Assembly (NCBI GenBank): GCA_025024175.1
Contig: QCXZ01000003.1
Location: 59,042,023-59,106,022 of the forward strand
DNA length: 64,000 nucleotides
DNA from: Rhyzopertha dominica
Taxonomy: Eukaryota; Arthropoda; Insecta; Coleoptera; Bostrichidae
Direction of reading: 5' to 3'
Position 1 is the first letter of the stretch, and each line of letters opens with the position of its first letter. Both the position numbers and the translations under genes were made by a program. The notes beneath the pieces were generated by a model. That model was not told the origin of the DNA. It saw only the letters and a list, made by a program, of their open reading frames with translations, and made no database searches. Below are positions 1 through 21,700 of the stretch, piece by piece.

Positions 1-194
1 TTCAGCTACAAATTGAATTTCTAAAGATTCTTTTACTTTGTTGAACTTTAAGTGAGTCAGAAATAAGAAATAAAATATAGGTATTACAAATAATAAACAT
101 TTTAAATTAAAGTTTTTAATGGTAGCAAGCCATAAACTATGAAGTTAGATGTAGTGATAGTTGATGTTATTTTGATGTGGATACGTCATATACA

Positions 195-440
195 GCACTT
201 TGGGACTTATCTTGTAAGAATCGGTAATGAGTCATCTAGCGGTGACTACGAGGTAGTTTGGTACGATCGGTAAGTACATAGACCTGCACATTGCTGATTG
301 TCCAATGAATTTTTGAGCCCATTATAAAAGCCTAGCGAAAGCGAATAAAGAGTTCAGCGGAATAAAATTGCTTTGAATGATTAATCTTTGTCATATTCAT
401 TTTAGCTCAAAGTAAACTACCTCCTCTAACTTCTACCACT
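195..440 (+). repeat. Dispersed repeat, family shared with 27190-27420
   Basis: Both places read, in the same order, a CATCTAG(C/T)GGT motif, a CGGT(A/T)A segment, GCA.ATTGC.GATTG, a GCAAAAAG-like segment, a CAGYGGAATAAAA-like segment, TTTGAATG.TTAATCTTTGTCAT and CATTTTAG.TCA. Identity is patchy with small indels, as in old copies of one element. No ends or coding content are recognised. Confidence 0.6.
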
Positions 441-2639
441 TTTAGTGAGCCACTAGAAACTATTTGTCTCTGGAAAGTCTTAAGAAAATTGGCTTTACTA
501 AACAACTATCGATTTGCTCTGGTTTACCCCGGTGCTTGCTTATCTTAAAAGAGAACGGATACAGTATTTATCTACTCTGGGTTCAAAAACCGCACCAATA
601 AAATGATTATTACAGATTTATGACAATTCTATTTTATGCACAAAAAACATCAACTCGAAAAGGAAGTTTATCCATATTTACGTGCAGCATAGACTACAAT
701 TAATGCAATTGCATGTTATTTAGCATAAAACTGCTGTAAGGCAAATGGTTTTCTAGTTAAATGCGACAGCATTATGCGTATGAACAAAAAAGTTGTATTC
801 AAATTATCCCGTACTCATTAATAAAGTCAAGGGAAAGTGCAGTATTACGTATGCAGCTCGACGTTTCAGAAATTGTATTCGTGCAAAGTTGGGGCACAGA
901 TAGAAAAAATTGAAGAAAACTTCTTTTGAAAATGGTTTAAAAAGCATCTGATGATATTAAATAGTGTATTTAGAATCAAGGAGTCTGTCAAAGTGCATTC
1001 TCAAAGCCAGCAGTTTTTGAGAGAGACAAATAGTACAGATCTAAATTTAATAATCTTAACATTTGTTTTTACAATTTCGGATGTAAGTGGTATAAAATGG
1101 GCTATTTTTATAATTTTTTTATTGCATCATCTGAAAGAGCATATCAAAAACTATAAATACAACATGTTGTTTTTTCGTTCCGATTGGTAAATTGTACAAA
1201 AACTTAAAATGAAATTTGAATTTGTGCTTGTTACGTAATAAGTACGTCTCTGTATGCATCAAGTAGTTAACAAACTTTTGATAGATTATGTCTCTCATTT
1301 CTCATAGGAGTGAGTGCGAAGAAATAAAGTTCGTATGTGAATTAGTAAGTCGTAACTAATTTGTACTACTGCCGTTGCGCGTTTGCGTTTGTTTTGTTGT
1401 CGTGCGTGACCTAGCTCAAGAAGATGTTTCATGTAAAGTTTTCTTTTGTGCTTTCAAGCAAAAACCTTCGTTAACTGCACTTCTTGACGACATTGTAAGA
1501 AACCGGAGGCAGAACACAGAAAAACACTTAAACAACAATGTAAAACAACAAAATGAAAATTTGAGGTTGGCAAATAATAAACACCTGTGCAGGCGGTTGC
1601 CCTACTAGCTTGCTGTTAATTGAAACTACTCACTAATAAGTAAATGTATAAGCTCAAAATAAATAAAAAGGAAATAATGTTGCCTTTTAAGTGTTACATG
1701 TGACAACGCTGTAAGGTAGTTTATATGATCACAGATTTATGACGTCATATAAACTTTAAATATTTATTATTGATTATACAGCAACTTTGATAGTTAATCA
1801 AATAGCTCATCCAACTCCAAACACACGTTTTTTGGTTGTGTGGACCTAACCCATTGAGTGCTTTATAATATAAAAATATATTCAAATGTGACGGACTTGC
1901 GGTTATAACAAAAGTGGACAATAAATAGGTAATTTCAAATGGGACACGCTGTTTATTATTGCAAATTTCAATTATGTACAAAAAATTCCAGTTTGTTAAA
2001 GTTGCACTTCGTATTTCACATTTTGTGCATAATTTGGGGCTTTTTTCTCGCATCATCGATTGCATTATCAAACCTTTCTGCTGATATGAAGTTGTAGGTA
2101 TCTTCGACCGAAGGTTTTTTGAAAAATTTTAAATAATCATGTGTTGTCTTGTTGCATACATGTCATTTCATTGTCATATTAAATTGTCGTTTGTTGTGAA
2201 TCCTGATTCTGGTCTAAAATAAGGACATGTTTTCATAAGAAGAGTTAATTGACATTGTTTATTTCGTGGGTAGGGCAGAAGCAAATTCATTACATGCCTC
2301 AAGAATGTACAACGTGCAAAGTTTTTCCTATCACAGACATGCGGCATATGCGAATTTGAAAGAGAGTTAACGCGTATCTATGTCTTTAAAACAAAAGGGG
2401 CGCTTCCTTTAAAAACAAAAACGCGATCTTCCAAACCACAATGGTGCAGTATTTCCTCCATTTTTAAGCTTTAGAACTTTAGATACTCGCACTTAACTCA
2501 CAACCTTGTAATAACTATACAGATAAAAATACTCCAACCATTTATTTGAGCGGAATATCCTTGTTTTTATTAAATTATGTTTACTTGGAATCAATANTTA
2601 ATTGTTTTAAATAAAGACTTTTATTCTTAACATCCATAT

Positions 2640-2830
2640 NTGTTAAAATCAAGTATACATTCATTAAAATGCATGTATATGCTGTGAAGTCCGCACCGCA
2701 ACTAAATGCAGATAGATCTATTTTGCTGTCATTATAACTCATCAGTACAGTTTAGGTCTAGTGCAGACAGCACAGCATAGAACTGGTCATTTCGTTTAGG
2801 AAGTAGATCCCATAATGGCAGCTAGGTGGC
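2640..2830 (+). repeat. Dispersed repeat, family shared with 40780-40900
   Basis: Both copies contain AAATGCATGT, then GCTGTG, then TGCAGATAGATCTATTT, then GCT.TYATTAT and CTC.TCAGT.CAGT, in the same order and orientation. The element is too short and decayed to classify. Confidence 0.6.
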
Positions 2831-3352
2831 TTGGTTATTATGTCAGTGTAATGCTCACAGATGGCATTGCCATCTAAATTCTTGCTTGGGTATGCATTTT
2901 ACACTTACACTTTAATATAAAACGTTGACTATAGAAGTTAAATACCTAAGTATGCTACATTCAATAATGTAACTTACAATTGCACAACATTCATTTAAAG
3001 TAAGATAAGTGTTTTCAGAGCTAGAAACAGTACTTATTTGAATTAAATGAACAGTGGTACTTAAAGTAAATAATGCATCATGGTTATCAAATCAGAAATT
3101 CATACGCTAAGATTAAATATGCTTTCTTTAGTATTATTTTTTTTAAAGAAATACTTATTTTCAAGAAATTTGAATTTTAATTTTGGGAATAAACGTTTAT
3201 ATCTATTAATAGTAATAATTTGTTTCAAGAAAATATACAATTCATTTAAAACAGTATAGTTAAGAATATAAGATTTCTTAGTTCAAGATAAAAATTTTTA
3301 CTATGTTGATTCTATTATAACTTAGATCTCTATTTTAAAACTCCCTTTTCAG

Positions 3353-11901
<8,549 letters not shown>

Positions 11902-11936
11902 TTAAGCTTTTATGTTTTATTGTATACACTTTGATA

Positions 11937-11942
11937 AATAAA
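11937..11942 (+). terminator. Polyadenylation signal of the AGXT2 gene
   Basis: A canonical AATAAA lies 36 nt after the AGXT2 stop codon, within a short AT-rich 3' UTR and followed by another overlapping AATAAA-like run. Position and sequence both fit a poly(A) signal. The cleavage site itself cannot be seen. Confidence 0.65.
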
Positions 11943-12173
11943 ATAAACAAACAGGATCTTACAAAAACGATCACAATGTCTAAAATACATTAAGTACATA
12001 AAAATATATAATCTATTATAGGAACGATATTGGTCGGAAAAAATATGTTTGTCCTTTCCTGGATTTGTTGTTTTGTTACATATGAACGTATTCTGATACT
12101 TTCAGGCAGTGCTTTAATAGGTGGCGCACCAAAGTTTTACTTTTGGTCTTGAGTATACACACTAGAATGTCAA

Positions 12174-12179
12174 TTTATT
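12174..12179 (-). terminator. Candidate polyadenylation signal of the Hexo2-type gene
   Basis: TTTATT on the plus strand reads AATAAA on the minus strand, about 190 nt after the hexosaminidase stop. It is the first canonical hexamer I see downstream. In AT-rich DNA such a hexamer occurs often by chance, so support is only positional. Confidence 0.4.
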
Positions 12180-12370
12180 GTTTATGCATTTTACGGTTTT
12201 GTAGCGTTGAAAACACAAGGACAAAAGTATTTTCAATTTGTTATATTAAAATAAATAAACATCTAAGTAACCTTTACCTAATCTAGGCTTTGATTGACTA
12301 ACTCTTGCTCCTTCCAGTCTAATTAGTCTTACATAAATTCGTTTTTCATAAAAAAAAAACGAATTACCCA

Positions 12371-12788
12371 TCATTTGCACTCCCCTTCGTTTTGGACACA
12401 CCACCTGGGTGCGAGTGCTTCCGCCTGGATTCCTCTAGATACTAGCCTCTCTCTGTGCCTGTAAAATCTAGATTCAGCAGCCGCCGAATCGGGCGGCGGA
12501 TCGGACCACAGCCGTTCGGCGACAGCGGCTGTTCTGGGCCACACCCTTCCGTCGACGGAGTCGCCCTCTACATACTCTCCCCACATGCAAGCCTCGCCAC
12601 CGAGCACTTTGCTCGATTTCGGTAGCTGATTTTGGTAAGCCGACCGCCACGTGTGGTACTTCGTGTTGCCCCAGAAACCATGGTCCAGGTACCAGGCGTC
12701 CTTGGTGGAAATTACCAGGTGGTAACCCAGGTCTAAGAGCTTTTGGGGTAGGTCGTTGGATGCTGGAACCCACGTCTGAATGACGTAA
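12371..12788 (-). CDS. Hexo2: Hexo2-type exon 5, C-terminal end of the barrel
   Basis: The acceptor TATATTTTGCAG precedes 12788; the split arginine codon is completed and Tyr-Val-Ile-Gln-Thr-Trp-Val follows. The aromatic wall (Tyr-Leu-Asp-His-Gly-Phe-Trp-Gly), Gly-Gly-Glu-Ala-Cys-Met-Trp-Gly-Glu and Arg-Val-Trp-Pro-Arg are visible. The stop TGA is at 12373-12371 right after a Cys-Lys end. The sequence is clearly more GC-rich than its surroundings. Confidence 0.93.
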
Positions 12789-15700
12789 CTGCAAAATATA
12801 AATTTGCTTAATTACAGGCGTGACGAAACTACAGAAAACGTAGCTGTGCATTCATAAAGATTATTGTAATTTTGCTTTTGTTAAGGGTAAACGTGTTTAT
12901 TGTAAAAGAAAGAAAAAATAAGCGAAATAGGCGAAGTCGCCGCCGGTTCGCAGCCGCCGATTCGCTAGGCTACTTCGCACAGCCAGTCCTTTTCGAAGTA
13001 GGCCGTTTCGCAGCCGACAGACTCATAACCAAACAATATTTATTTATCTGGGGATAATTAATATTACTCTATGTTCACTATAACATTTTGTAAATAAAAT
13101 TGATTATAAAATATTTGTTAGATCCTATGACAAAAAATGGCTTCTTTTCTGCAGTGAAGATTATACTTTTCTTTCACCAAAATATTAATGAATTTTTCGT
13201 TGAAGGACGAACGACTGAATCTTTATGTGATAATCTCTAATTCTTATGTAAAAAGCATCTATTTAACTTCCCTTTTATTTTGAGGGCCAAGAGATAAAGT
13301 AAATTCCTCAATCTTTATGTAGAAATTACACTTTTTTAGTAATTAAGTAATCATGTACTAATATATCTATATTCCATATTAAATTTTATTTAGTTTTAAA
13401 TGACCTAATTTCCAACGATAAAACTTTTTAGGGAAGCTAATGCCTTTTTTCTTCACTAAGGGAAACACGCCTTAACTTATTATTGTTAAAAAAAACTTAT
13501 TACAATGGACTGATATTGTAACACTGCAGGATAGTACTTTAAGCATGTCCCATTTACAAATCCGACAAACATTCCGAAGTAATAAAATTAGGAAAAGAGT
13601 TGCTTTTCATTTAAATCCTGATCCAGCCATATAGGTTTTTGTTACCATTTATTTCTTTACTTGTTAAACTAAAATATTTTAGATTCATAGTTAATGTTTA
13701 TCAATTACTTTCCATCATTTGCTTGATCCGATTCATACATATAATATTATTTATTTAGTAACGTATCACATTAATTAAATAAGGAAAATAATTTCAGTTT
13801 CTAAAAACTAGTTGATATAGACAGATTTAGGTTTGTTAGTTTGGATTATTATATTTCTTGTTTCCCTATAAATTTTACAGTCATATTAGTATTTAAAACT
13901 GAATTCATTATCGTTTAGATAAAGTAGAGTATTTTTTTTAAAAACTTTAACAACAATATAGCATTATTTATAAACTTAGGTAACTTAAGTGTATGATAAT
14001 TTGAATCATTTTTTTATTAACTTCGTGTGCCAAACGAATGTATCAATCATAATATACTCGTGTTAAAAAAATTTATTGGGCGTTTTTTTCGCATGTATCC
14101 AAGTATGGAAAACGAACTGTTTTGCTTTTGCCCTGCGTTGTAAACGGAGAACAGCCGGTCTGTCAAATTATGCGGGATGTCATATCATATCATATCTTTT
14201 ATAGCACTCAAATTATTCCCTTGACAGCTTACTTTCTTTAAAAAAATTTTTGTCATAAATAGTGTTATTGTTATTGTTTGGNGTCGAAACGGTCGACTGC
14301 CAAACGGCCGACTTCGAAAAGGTCCGGCTGCGAATCGGCGACCTCGAACCGGCGGGGACGAAAAGTCCTAGACCCAAAACGTAATCTTTATCTATAATCA
14401 CTTTATAACTGAAGTTTTATCCACACCTAAGATAACCGTATAAAGTACCACTTTATCCACTAGTAGAATAATGAAATTACTTTATTCCACTAGTGAGATA
14501 AAAATACAATCTTAAGTTAATCAAATTTTATTTATTATTAACATTAACATTTATATTTATAAACTTATCGTTATTTCTGTTGTCAAATTTTACTTCTTTG
14601 CCATTAACATTAAGAGTGCTCCACAGTCAAGGTGCATATATATCATAATGCATTTACATGTTTTATGTAGTATTTTTATCCGTATTTATTTTGCTTAGAC
14701 TAATTATATCTCAATGCGTGCCCAAAATTTCAACTTTCTGAGAAAAACATGTTACTCGTTTATTTACTGGGAAAATTTGTTGAAATTTTCGACACACATT
14801 GAGATTAATTAGTCTACGGAGCTACGTTTCGTTACGAGAGTGAAATACATATAGGTACTCATCATGCCATTGGAGGACATGACAGGAATATTTTTCAATG
14901 TGCTCTGAGCAGTTAAAACATGGAACAGGTTAGGTGCTAATTTTTTAAAAATTAAGTACTATTTCGCAAGTTGCATTTATATTTTAAGTGCTCTGAACCT
15001 ATTTTAGCTTGAGTTTGACTAAATTCGTTGTTTAACATTCGAAATTGACGAAATTTTAAGGTCGTTTAGAGCAGACAAACAAATAAACGAGTACAAAATA
15101 TATAAAAATTAATATCAATTGATAATAATTTTATACTTATGACGATAAACTAAATGGTTGCTATTTGTAGTTTTATTACTTGTTCTGAAAAAAACTAATG
15201 TTTACCCAGTTTACAGGAAATTGTTACAAAGGGGCTAACTTATTAAAAAATATATAATACTTTTAACATGTGACGCCACCTATCGACAATCAGTAACAAC
15301 TTGAATTTGCAGGCAAAAACTTTGACAGTATTCAACTTAAGTAGCGGCAGCAGCGAAGTTAATAATGACAGTTTATAGAATAGGGAGATTTTTGAAGATT
15401 TTAATATTTAATAGTGAACCAATGCACTTGCAACTTATTTTATTCGATAGCAGTAAAAACTTGACAGGATCGGGGAATTAGTGATACTTATGTTTGGCAA
15501 AATCAACGTTTTTGTAAAGCTGACGCTTCTCAAAACCGCAACTTTTTTGCGTTCATCATAATCGGGTCAACTAGAATTTATCGTTCTTCAAAGAGGCAGT
15601 ATTGCTAATTTTTGTATCCATGTAATCTTTATGATTTCACCCTTTAGAAAAGTGGTATATAATGAATTATTGCAGCTGAACGTAAACACAAAATGAACAC

Positions 15701-18700
15701 GTACTCTACACCATTAAAGAAAACTAGGGAAAATGATTAGATATGCATATGTAATGACATTAACCACACAAAAGAGTTATGTATTAAAACATACTTTTTA
15801 TTGTTTTCTACAGAAAAAGATAGAGAGATTATCAACGTTATAATACGTGGTTTATAAAAACTAATGACTTTAGATAATGAAGAAACCTAAACGGCATCTA
15901 TACTGTTTAGCATCAGGATNTAAACAGAATATATTTTTTTACGATTAAACTAATAGTTCGAATTTCACGAGTAGCACATTTTTATAAATAAATCACAGAA
16001 TGCGTTCATTTTCAAGGTTTCAAGGTCTCTTCACTATTTATTAAGTAATTATTACGTAATTAGGCAATTTCATGCTTAATGGAACACCTACAAGAAAAAC
16101 TTGTATGATACTTGTCTGATTTATCAATTCGATTAAAGTTAACCAAAAAAAAATGTGATAAAAATGGAAAATATTTAGATAGTAGGTGCAGTATTTACAT
16201 CCAGTTAATTTTACCTTGTAGATGTAATATAGCATTTAAAATAATTTCTGATGTAAGAGAAATTTATCAATATTGTATTTATAGCTTATTATTTCAGTTC
16301 GATATAGTACGTTATTTTACGTTTTTACGTACATTTCTTCAATGATTTTTATAAAAGTTTCTCTCCTTTATGTAAAATTATTTAATACGTTGTGGTAATT
16401 TACCCCTAAAAAATTCTGTCAGCCATAATTCTAAAAAAACCTTTCCAATAAACTGTTGGATCATATGTTATGTACAACATCAGAGTTAACGCTCTAAATT
16501 TATAAATACAATTACCGATTAGGAGGAAGGTATTTCTGTATAACTTCCGGCTGAGTTAATTGACTAGACCAGAGCATTACTGGAGTGCGGTCGTGGCCCA
16601 CTTTGGCATCAAACACACGAAGACTAACATCGTGAAATTCACCCCACAAATCTAGGAAATCTTCTGTGGTGGTACCCTTCCCTTGAGCCTTCAAATACTC
16701 NATGATTTCCTGCGAAGAGTTCCAACAGGGAATGAAAACCTAAAAAGAGGATGCGTGAAGCTTAAGAGGAGTTTCATAGACATAACGTACCTCATCTCCT
16801 CCCATGTGAAACACTTCGTTCTGCGGGAGGAGATCTAGTAAGTCTCTGTATAGGTCTCCTAATACTTTGTACACGTTTTTATTAACGGGGTTCAGTTGCC
16901 CACACGGAGGTTGTATGCAGTAGGACCTCCATGGCTGCTGGTTGACGCAAACAGCTAAATCGCCTAGTCCTAGCTCATTTCCCCATTGCCACCCATTACC
17001 AGCATGAGCCGGAGTGTCAATTTCGATGATAACCCGCACTCCTCTAATTCTAGCGTATCTTATAACTTCTTCTATTTGCTGTGCGGAATACACATTGTCT
17101 TGGGAATAAGCACCATATTTGGAGAGGTGCGGCACCCTCTTCGACTCAAGCGGAAAGCTCTGAGAGTCCGTGGCGTGCCAGTGGAGAACGTTTAATTTCG
17201 AAGCAGCCATTGCATCTAGTTGCCTCTTTATCGATTCAAGCGTCAAGAAATTCCTCGCCGTATCCAACAGCAGACCTCTGTGTGGGTATACAGGGCGATC
17301 CTTGATTCTCGCCGCTCCTACCATGACTAGACCGTACTTGTCACTCTTTACTTGTTTGGAAAGTAGCTGATAGGACGCTATCAACTGGGACAGAGTTTCT
17401 AGTGCGTGCCTCGCTCCATAAACTGTCTCCGCCGAAATTTCTACGGCAACCGGATTGCCTAAAAACAAAACGTGTGGGTGCTGACCTGATTGATATGGAT
17501 ACACACCTTTGTTCGACACCTCTAACGAATAGCTTTCGTTAGTGCTCCACGTTAACGAGAAGTACGTACTCCTAATTGATATGTAAACTATGACTTTGGT
17601 TTCTGATGTTTCAGTACATGTACCGCCGCACTCCTTGTGCAGATTTTCTCGGAATATCAATGCGTTTTCCTGGATGTATCTCCTTACGTCTTCGTCTTCA
17701 GTTAAAGTATCGAAATAGAAATTGCTGGAATAGAAAAGTGTGTAATGATAAGTTAGTTGCAAAGAGGGTACCCGTACTCAGGGTGTACTTCTACCAGTTG
17801 GTGTTCCAGGGTGGTCGAAATAGTTGGTTTTGGCCAAAGAGCACCGTGCCTTCCGCAAGTTAGTCGACAAACGGACAGGGAATTGTAATACTGTGAACTC
17901 GAGGAAAAGTCTGTTTCGAAGTTATTTACTGGTTCTGCAGATCTAACGCATCTACCTTCTTTTATGTTACATACCCACAGCCAGTTCCAACTGAAATAAA
18001 TGCTTATTTAAAAAAAAGTATGCATATGTAGGATATACAAATATTTTTTAAATAGAATAACTTAAATTTAAGCATTATCAAGTCTAAAATTTAATTTTGT
18101 ACTGCACTGTATTAAAGTAACATATAGAGAATGCAGGGTGTTCAGTTTCTATATAGCCAAATGAAAACATTCAAAATTGCTCCTTAAGCTAGCGCCGAAC
18201 AATCAATGCTTTCCGAATATCTGCAAAACGCTCTTACCCACAGGGATAAAGTATTTAATAAGATAAAAGTTATCAATATTTCTGTACTTCAATACGATTT
18301 TCTAGTTACGGTCATAAGTGTCTAATTTAGGTAACAATTTTTTATTTTAAAATGCATGTGTGATAAAAGAGGTATTCTTGACTTATGTCACTAAACTACA
18401 CTCATTTCAAGAAAAAAAAAACGATTTAATTACTTCCACATCTAACGGATGGAAATTTGCTCATTCCCTTTAAAATAGTCGAAAACGCAAAAAAACAACA
18501 AAATTTTGGCAAAAAATTTCTTGTCTGTGTGTCTGTGGTATTGTTTGTGGACATGATAACTTTCGAAAGACTTAATATATGAACTTGAAATTTGGCAAAC
18601 ATATAAATCTCAACTACCCAAAGCGAATTATTGTTTGTGGGGTAAGTAGAGTATCGGGAAGGGGGCGAAATTGGGGGTAGCTATCCTTTTTGCAAATTTT

Positions 18701-21700
18701 TATTTTTTTTCGTTTTAGTATGTGATTAGTAGTATAACCGCGAGTACTATTCGTTCTTATAAATTTTCGGTGCGGCAAACTGTTAGAAGATATTAGCAAA
18801 AAGCGTCACTTAAAGAAAACGGTTAGTCCTAAATATCTCCGAATATATTTAATATATTCAAAAAATGAAAATACCATTAGATAGGATATACAAATTCTCG
18901 CAAAAAGTGTCTTAGAAAATTTATTTAAAATTTTGACATTTTCGAAATATTTCCAAAAAGCCTATTTTGAAGCCTGCTCGTACGATTTTTTTTAAATTTT
19001 GGTATTATATAGAAAATCAAATTCCTGATCAGAACACATTAATAATTAATAATTTTCGAGTTATTTGGAAAACCGATTTTAAAATTTATATATTTTTGCT
19101 AATATCACGAGGACTGTTTGTCTTAGAAAATATGTGTAGAGAGAAAAAATGCTCAAAACCTGATTACTAATCGTATAGTATAAGAAATAAAAACGTAAAT
19201 GTCATTTTGAAATTTGGATGTGGAAGTATTGATTCATTTTGCGGCGGCTTTGTTTTTGTTTCTCACATATCTACCAAATAAAGTTGCTTTTAATTAATCA
19301 GCAATTGTATTACATTACAATACAACTGCAGTTACTTTAATTAAATTATCATAGGAAAGATAAACCAAAATGAGTTTGAAATATTTATAGTATAGTATCT
19401 ACAAATAAATTGGTGTTTGCAAATTCGTCAGGTACGTAAAATTGCTTCTTTTAACAGACTTTTCTACATGAAGAAATACAAGATAAAGTTATATAGGCGT
19501 ACAATAGACTGGTGATGTTACATATAAAGATCAGTATAATTATTCATTTGATATTATTTCCTAAGGCAGATACAAGTTGATGTGCGGTGGACAGAAAATC
19601 TATTAATAAGAATAATATTCATTTATATCATTACATAACGGCAGCGGTTACAGGTATACAGGTATAATAATGCACCTAGTATAGTTGCACCATATACTTA
19701 TACTGAATAATCATGTGCGGGAAATTTAAATAGTGCACCGGCACATAATTCATTAATAAATAAATTCTGCGGTTAACTAGGTAAAGTGTAAAGAATTAGT
19801 CGAATAATAATAGTTTAACGAAATACTTAATTATGTCGAAAATGGTTCAGAGTGGGTGAACGTTTAATTAATGCTTGCCAGTGATTAAAACTACACAAGG
19901 TCCTATAAAAAATATTTAAGGGGCTTTAAAAAAAGTGAATGTGTGCAGTCGAACTTTGTAATTTTTTTTATAGAACTAGGCCATATAAATAACAAAAGTG
20001 CTAACTAAAGATTATTTATTGACATCTTGCAAAAAATGATAATAAATACAAATATATGCACGATTTTGTTCAAGATTAAATATCTCAAAAATGCTTAGAC
20101 CTAGGTTCCGTTACTAACAAAAATGAAATAAAAAGATTCTAATTAAATAACTGCAATAGATCAAGTACTATATGATATTCTGTTTAAGTATACAAAAGAA
20201 GAGAGTATATGAAATACAAAATACTGAATAAGTGAATTCATGTAGAAATTATTCTGCAGAAAATGTATATTCAAATAAGTATCAGCTTGTTTAAAAGAAA
20301 CAAAATAAAGTATGGCCTTATGAAGAAAAAATTATTATCTCCTGATTATACTATCTTTAACGGAATCATCGAAGTTACGTAACACAAACTCTTTAATTAG
20401 AATAATATAATAATGCAAGACCTTGCCGAATTACATTTTATTCGTTCCCCTTGAGAAAAAGTTAGAACAAGGTAACAAATTAATATGCATATGTATTTAT
20501 ATTTTCGTTGTTACTTAATCTGAAGTACGTATATTATCTTATTATACACTGCAACCAAAAGCATTGTTAATTTTGATGAAAGACGCAAAATTTCTATTTA
20601 TTAATAATGCATATAGTGTTATGTGGCCACTAGTTTCCAAGTAATTTTCATTTTACAAGACTGAATAAGATTACCTAATATAACTCTTTCAGAAGTCTTA
20701 ACAAAATAAAGGTTTTAGAAAAAAAATCTAACAACTAACTGTTTTTATGTTCAACTAGACCCTGTTAGCCGTCAGCGGCAAATAACTCAACAATAATCGT
20801 AATTAACAAAGAGTCACGAGGGAAATAACATTTAGTTAGAGGTAGTTCCTTTAGCATAAGCGATTACATTACATCCACCGATTGTTTTGCAGAGAAGCTG
20901 CTTCCGGTAATGACAAATCTTATTAACGATAATATGTGGACTAACATGAACAAAACATCACAACAAATCCATTAACTCGTTGAAAGTGGGTCATTCTAGT
21001 GAAGCAATAATTTAAATGGTGCAGATGCTGCGAAGAGAGTATCTTGTCCAGATTATCAAAAATGTATTTCAAATTATCGGTTACTTTACTGTCACATGTT
21101 GGGAATGAGATTATGCAGGTCTATGTGAATCGATTGCTGTTGTATTTTTTAGTCATGTAAAGAATATACTGAGAGTTTGACATTATCAATAGCAAATAAT
21201 AGCTATACTGCCATCAATAACAAAACAATTCAAAGAAAGTCAAAGTCAAATTCTATTAGAAATCAATCAATAAATCAAAAGCATGTGAGTATTTTGACAA
21301 TAAATGATATAACCAAACATTAATAATTAAAGGTCTTCTTTAAAAATTAAAAAAGTTAAATTTCTTTTATAAATTATATGGTAAAGCGCTTTCACTAAGC
21401 CATCGTCAGTACAATAAATAAAAGGAAAACTTTTATAATTATTTTGATTCTGACAAAAATGTAGAAACGAGCAAACTTGGCCTTTAACCAAAAAGCATCC
21501 TACATGCCAGCAACACAAACGTAATATTAATTTAGTACTGGACATTGAAGTTAGAAAAATCATTTAGAATAGTAAAATTTTGTTCACTAATAATTTTCTA
21601 AATACACAAATGTAATTAATTTAAATTGTCTAGCGTGGCAGTTTGAACAATGAGTGGTTAACTAACGAAGAATTTGTTGGCACAATACCTATATTTTTGT

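Larger units (their letters stand above)
1..3352. other. Non-coding stretch left of the first AGXT2 exon
   Basis: Probably AGXT2 intron. AT-rich with many stops and no AGXT2-like peptide in any frame. It holds one copy each of two dispersed repeats (about 195-440 and 2640-2830), described separately. Short open frames at 951-1190, 1375-1608 and 1745-2071 show no recognisable protein. Confidence 0.5.

Noticed and set aside
1745..2071. 108-codon minus-strand frame
   Set aside because: Looked briefly like a transposase C-terminus, but no catalytic or zinc-binding pattern was found.
16041..16345. Overlapping 60-77-codon frames in Hexo2 intron 4
   Set aside because: They are AT-rich intron sequence with random-looking composition.
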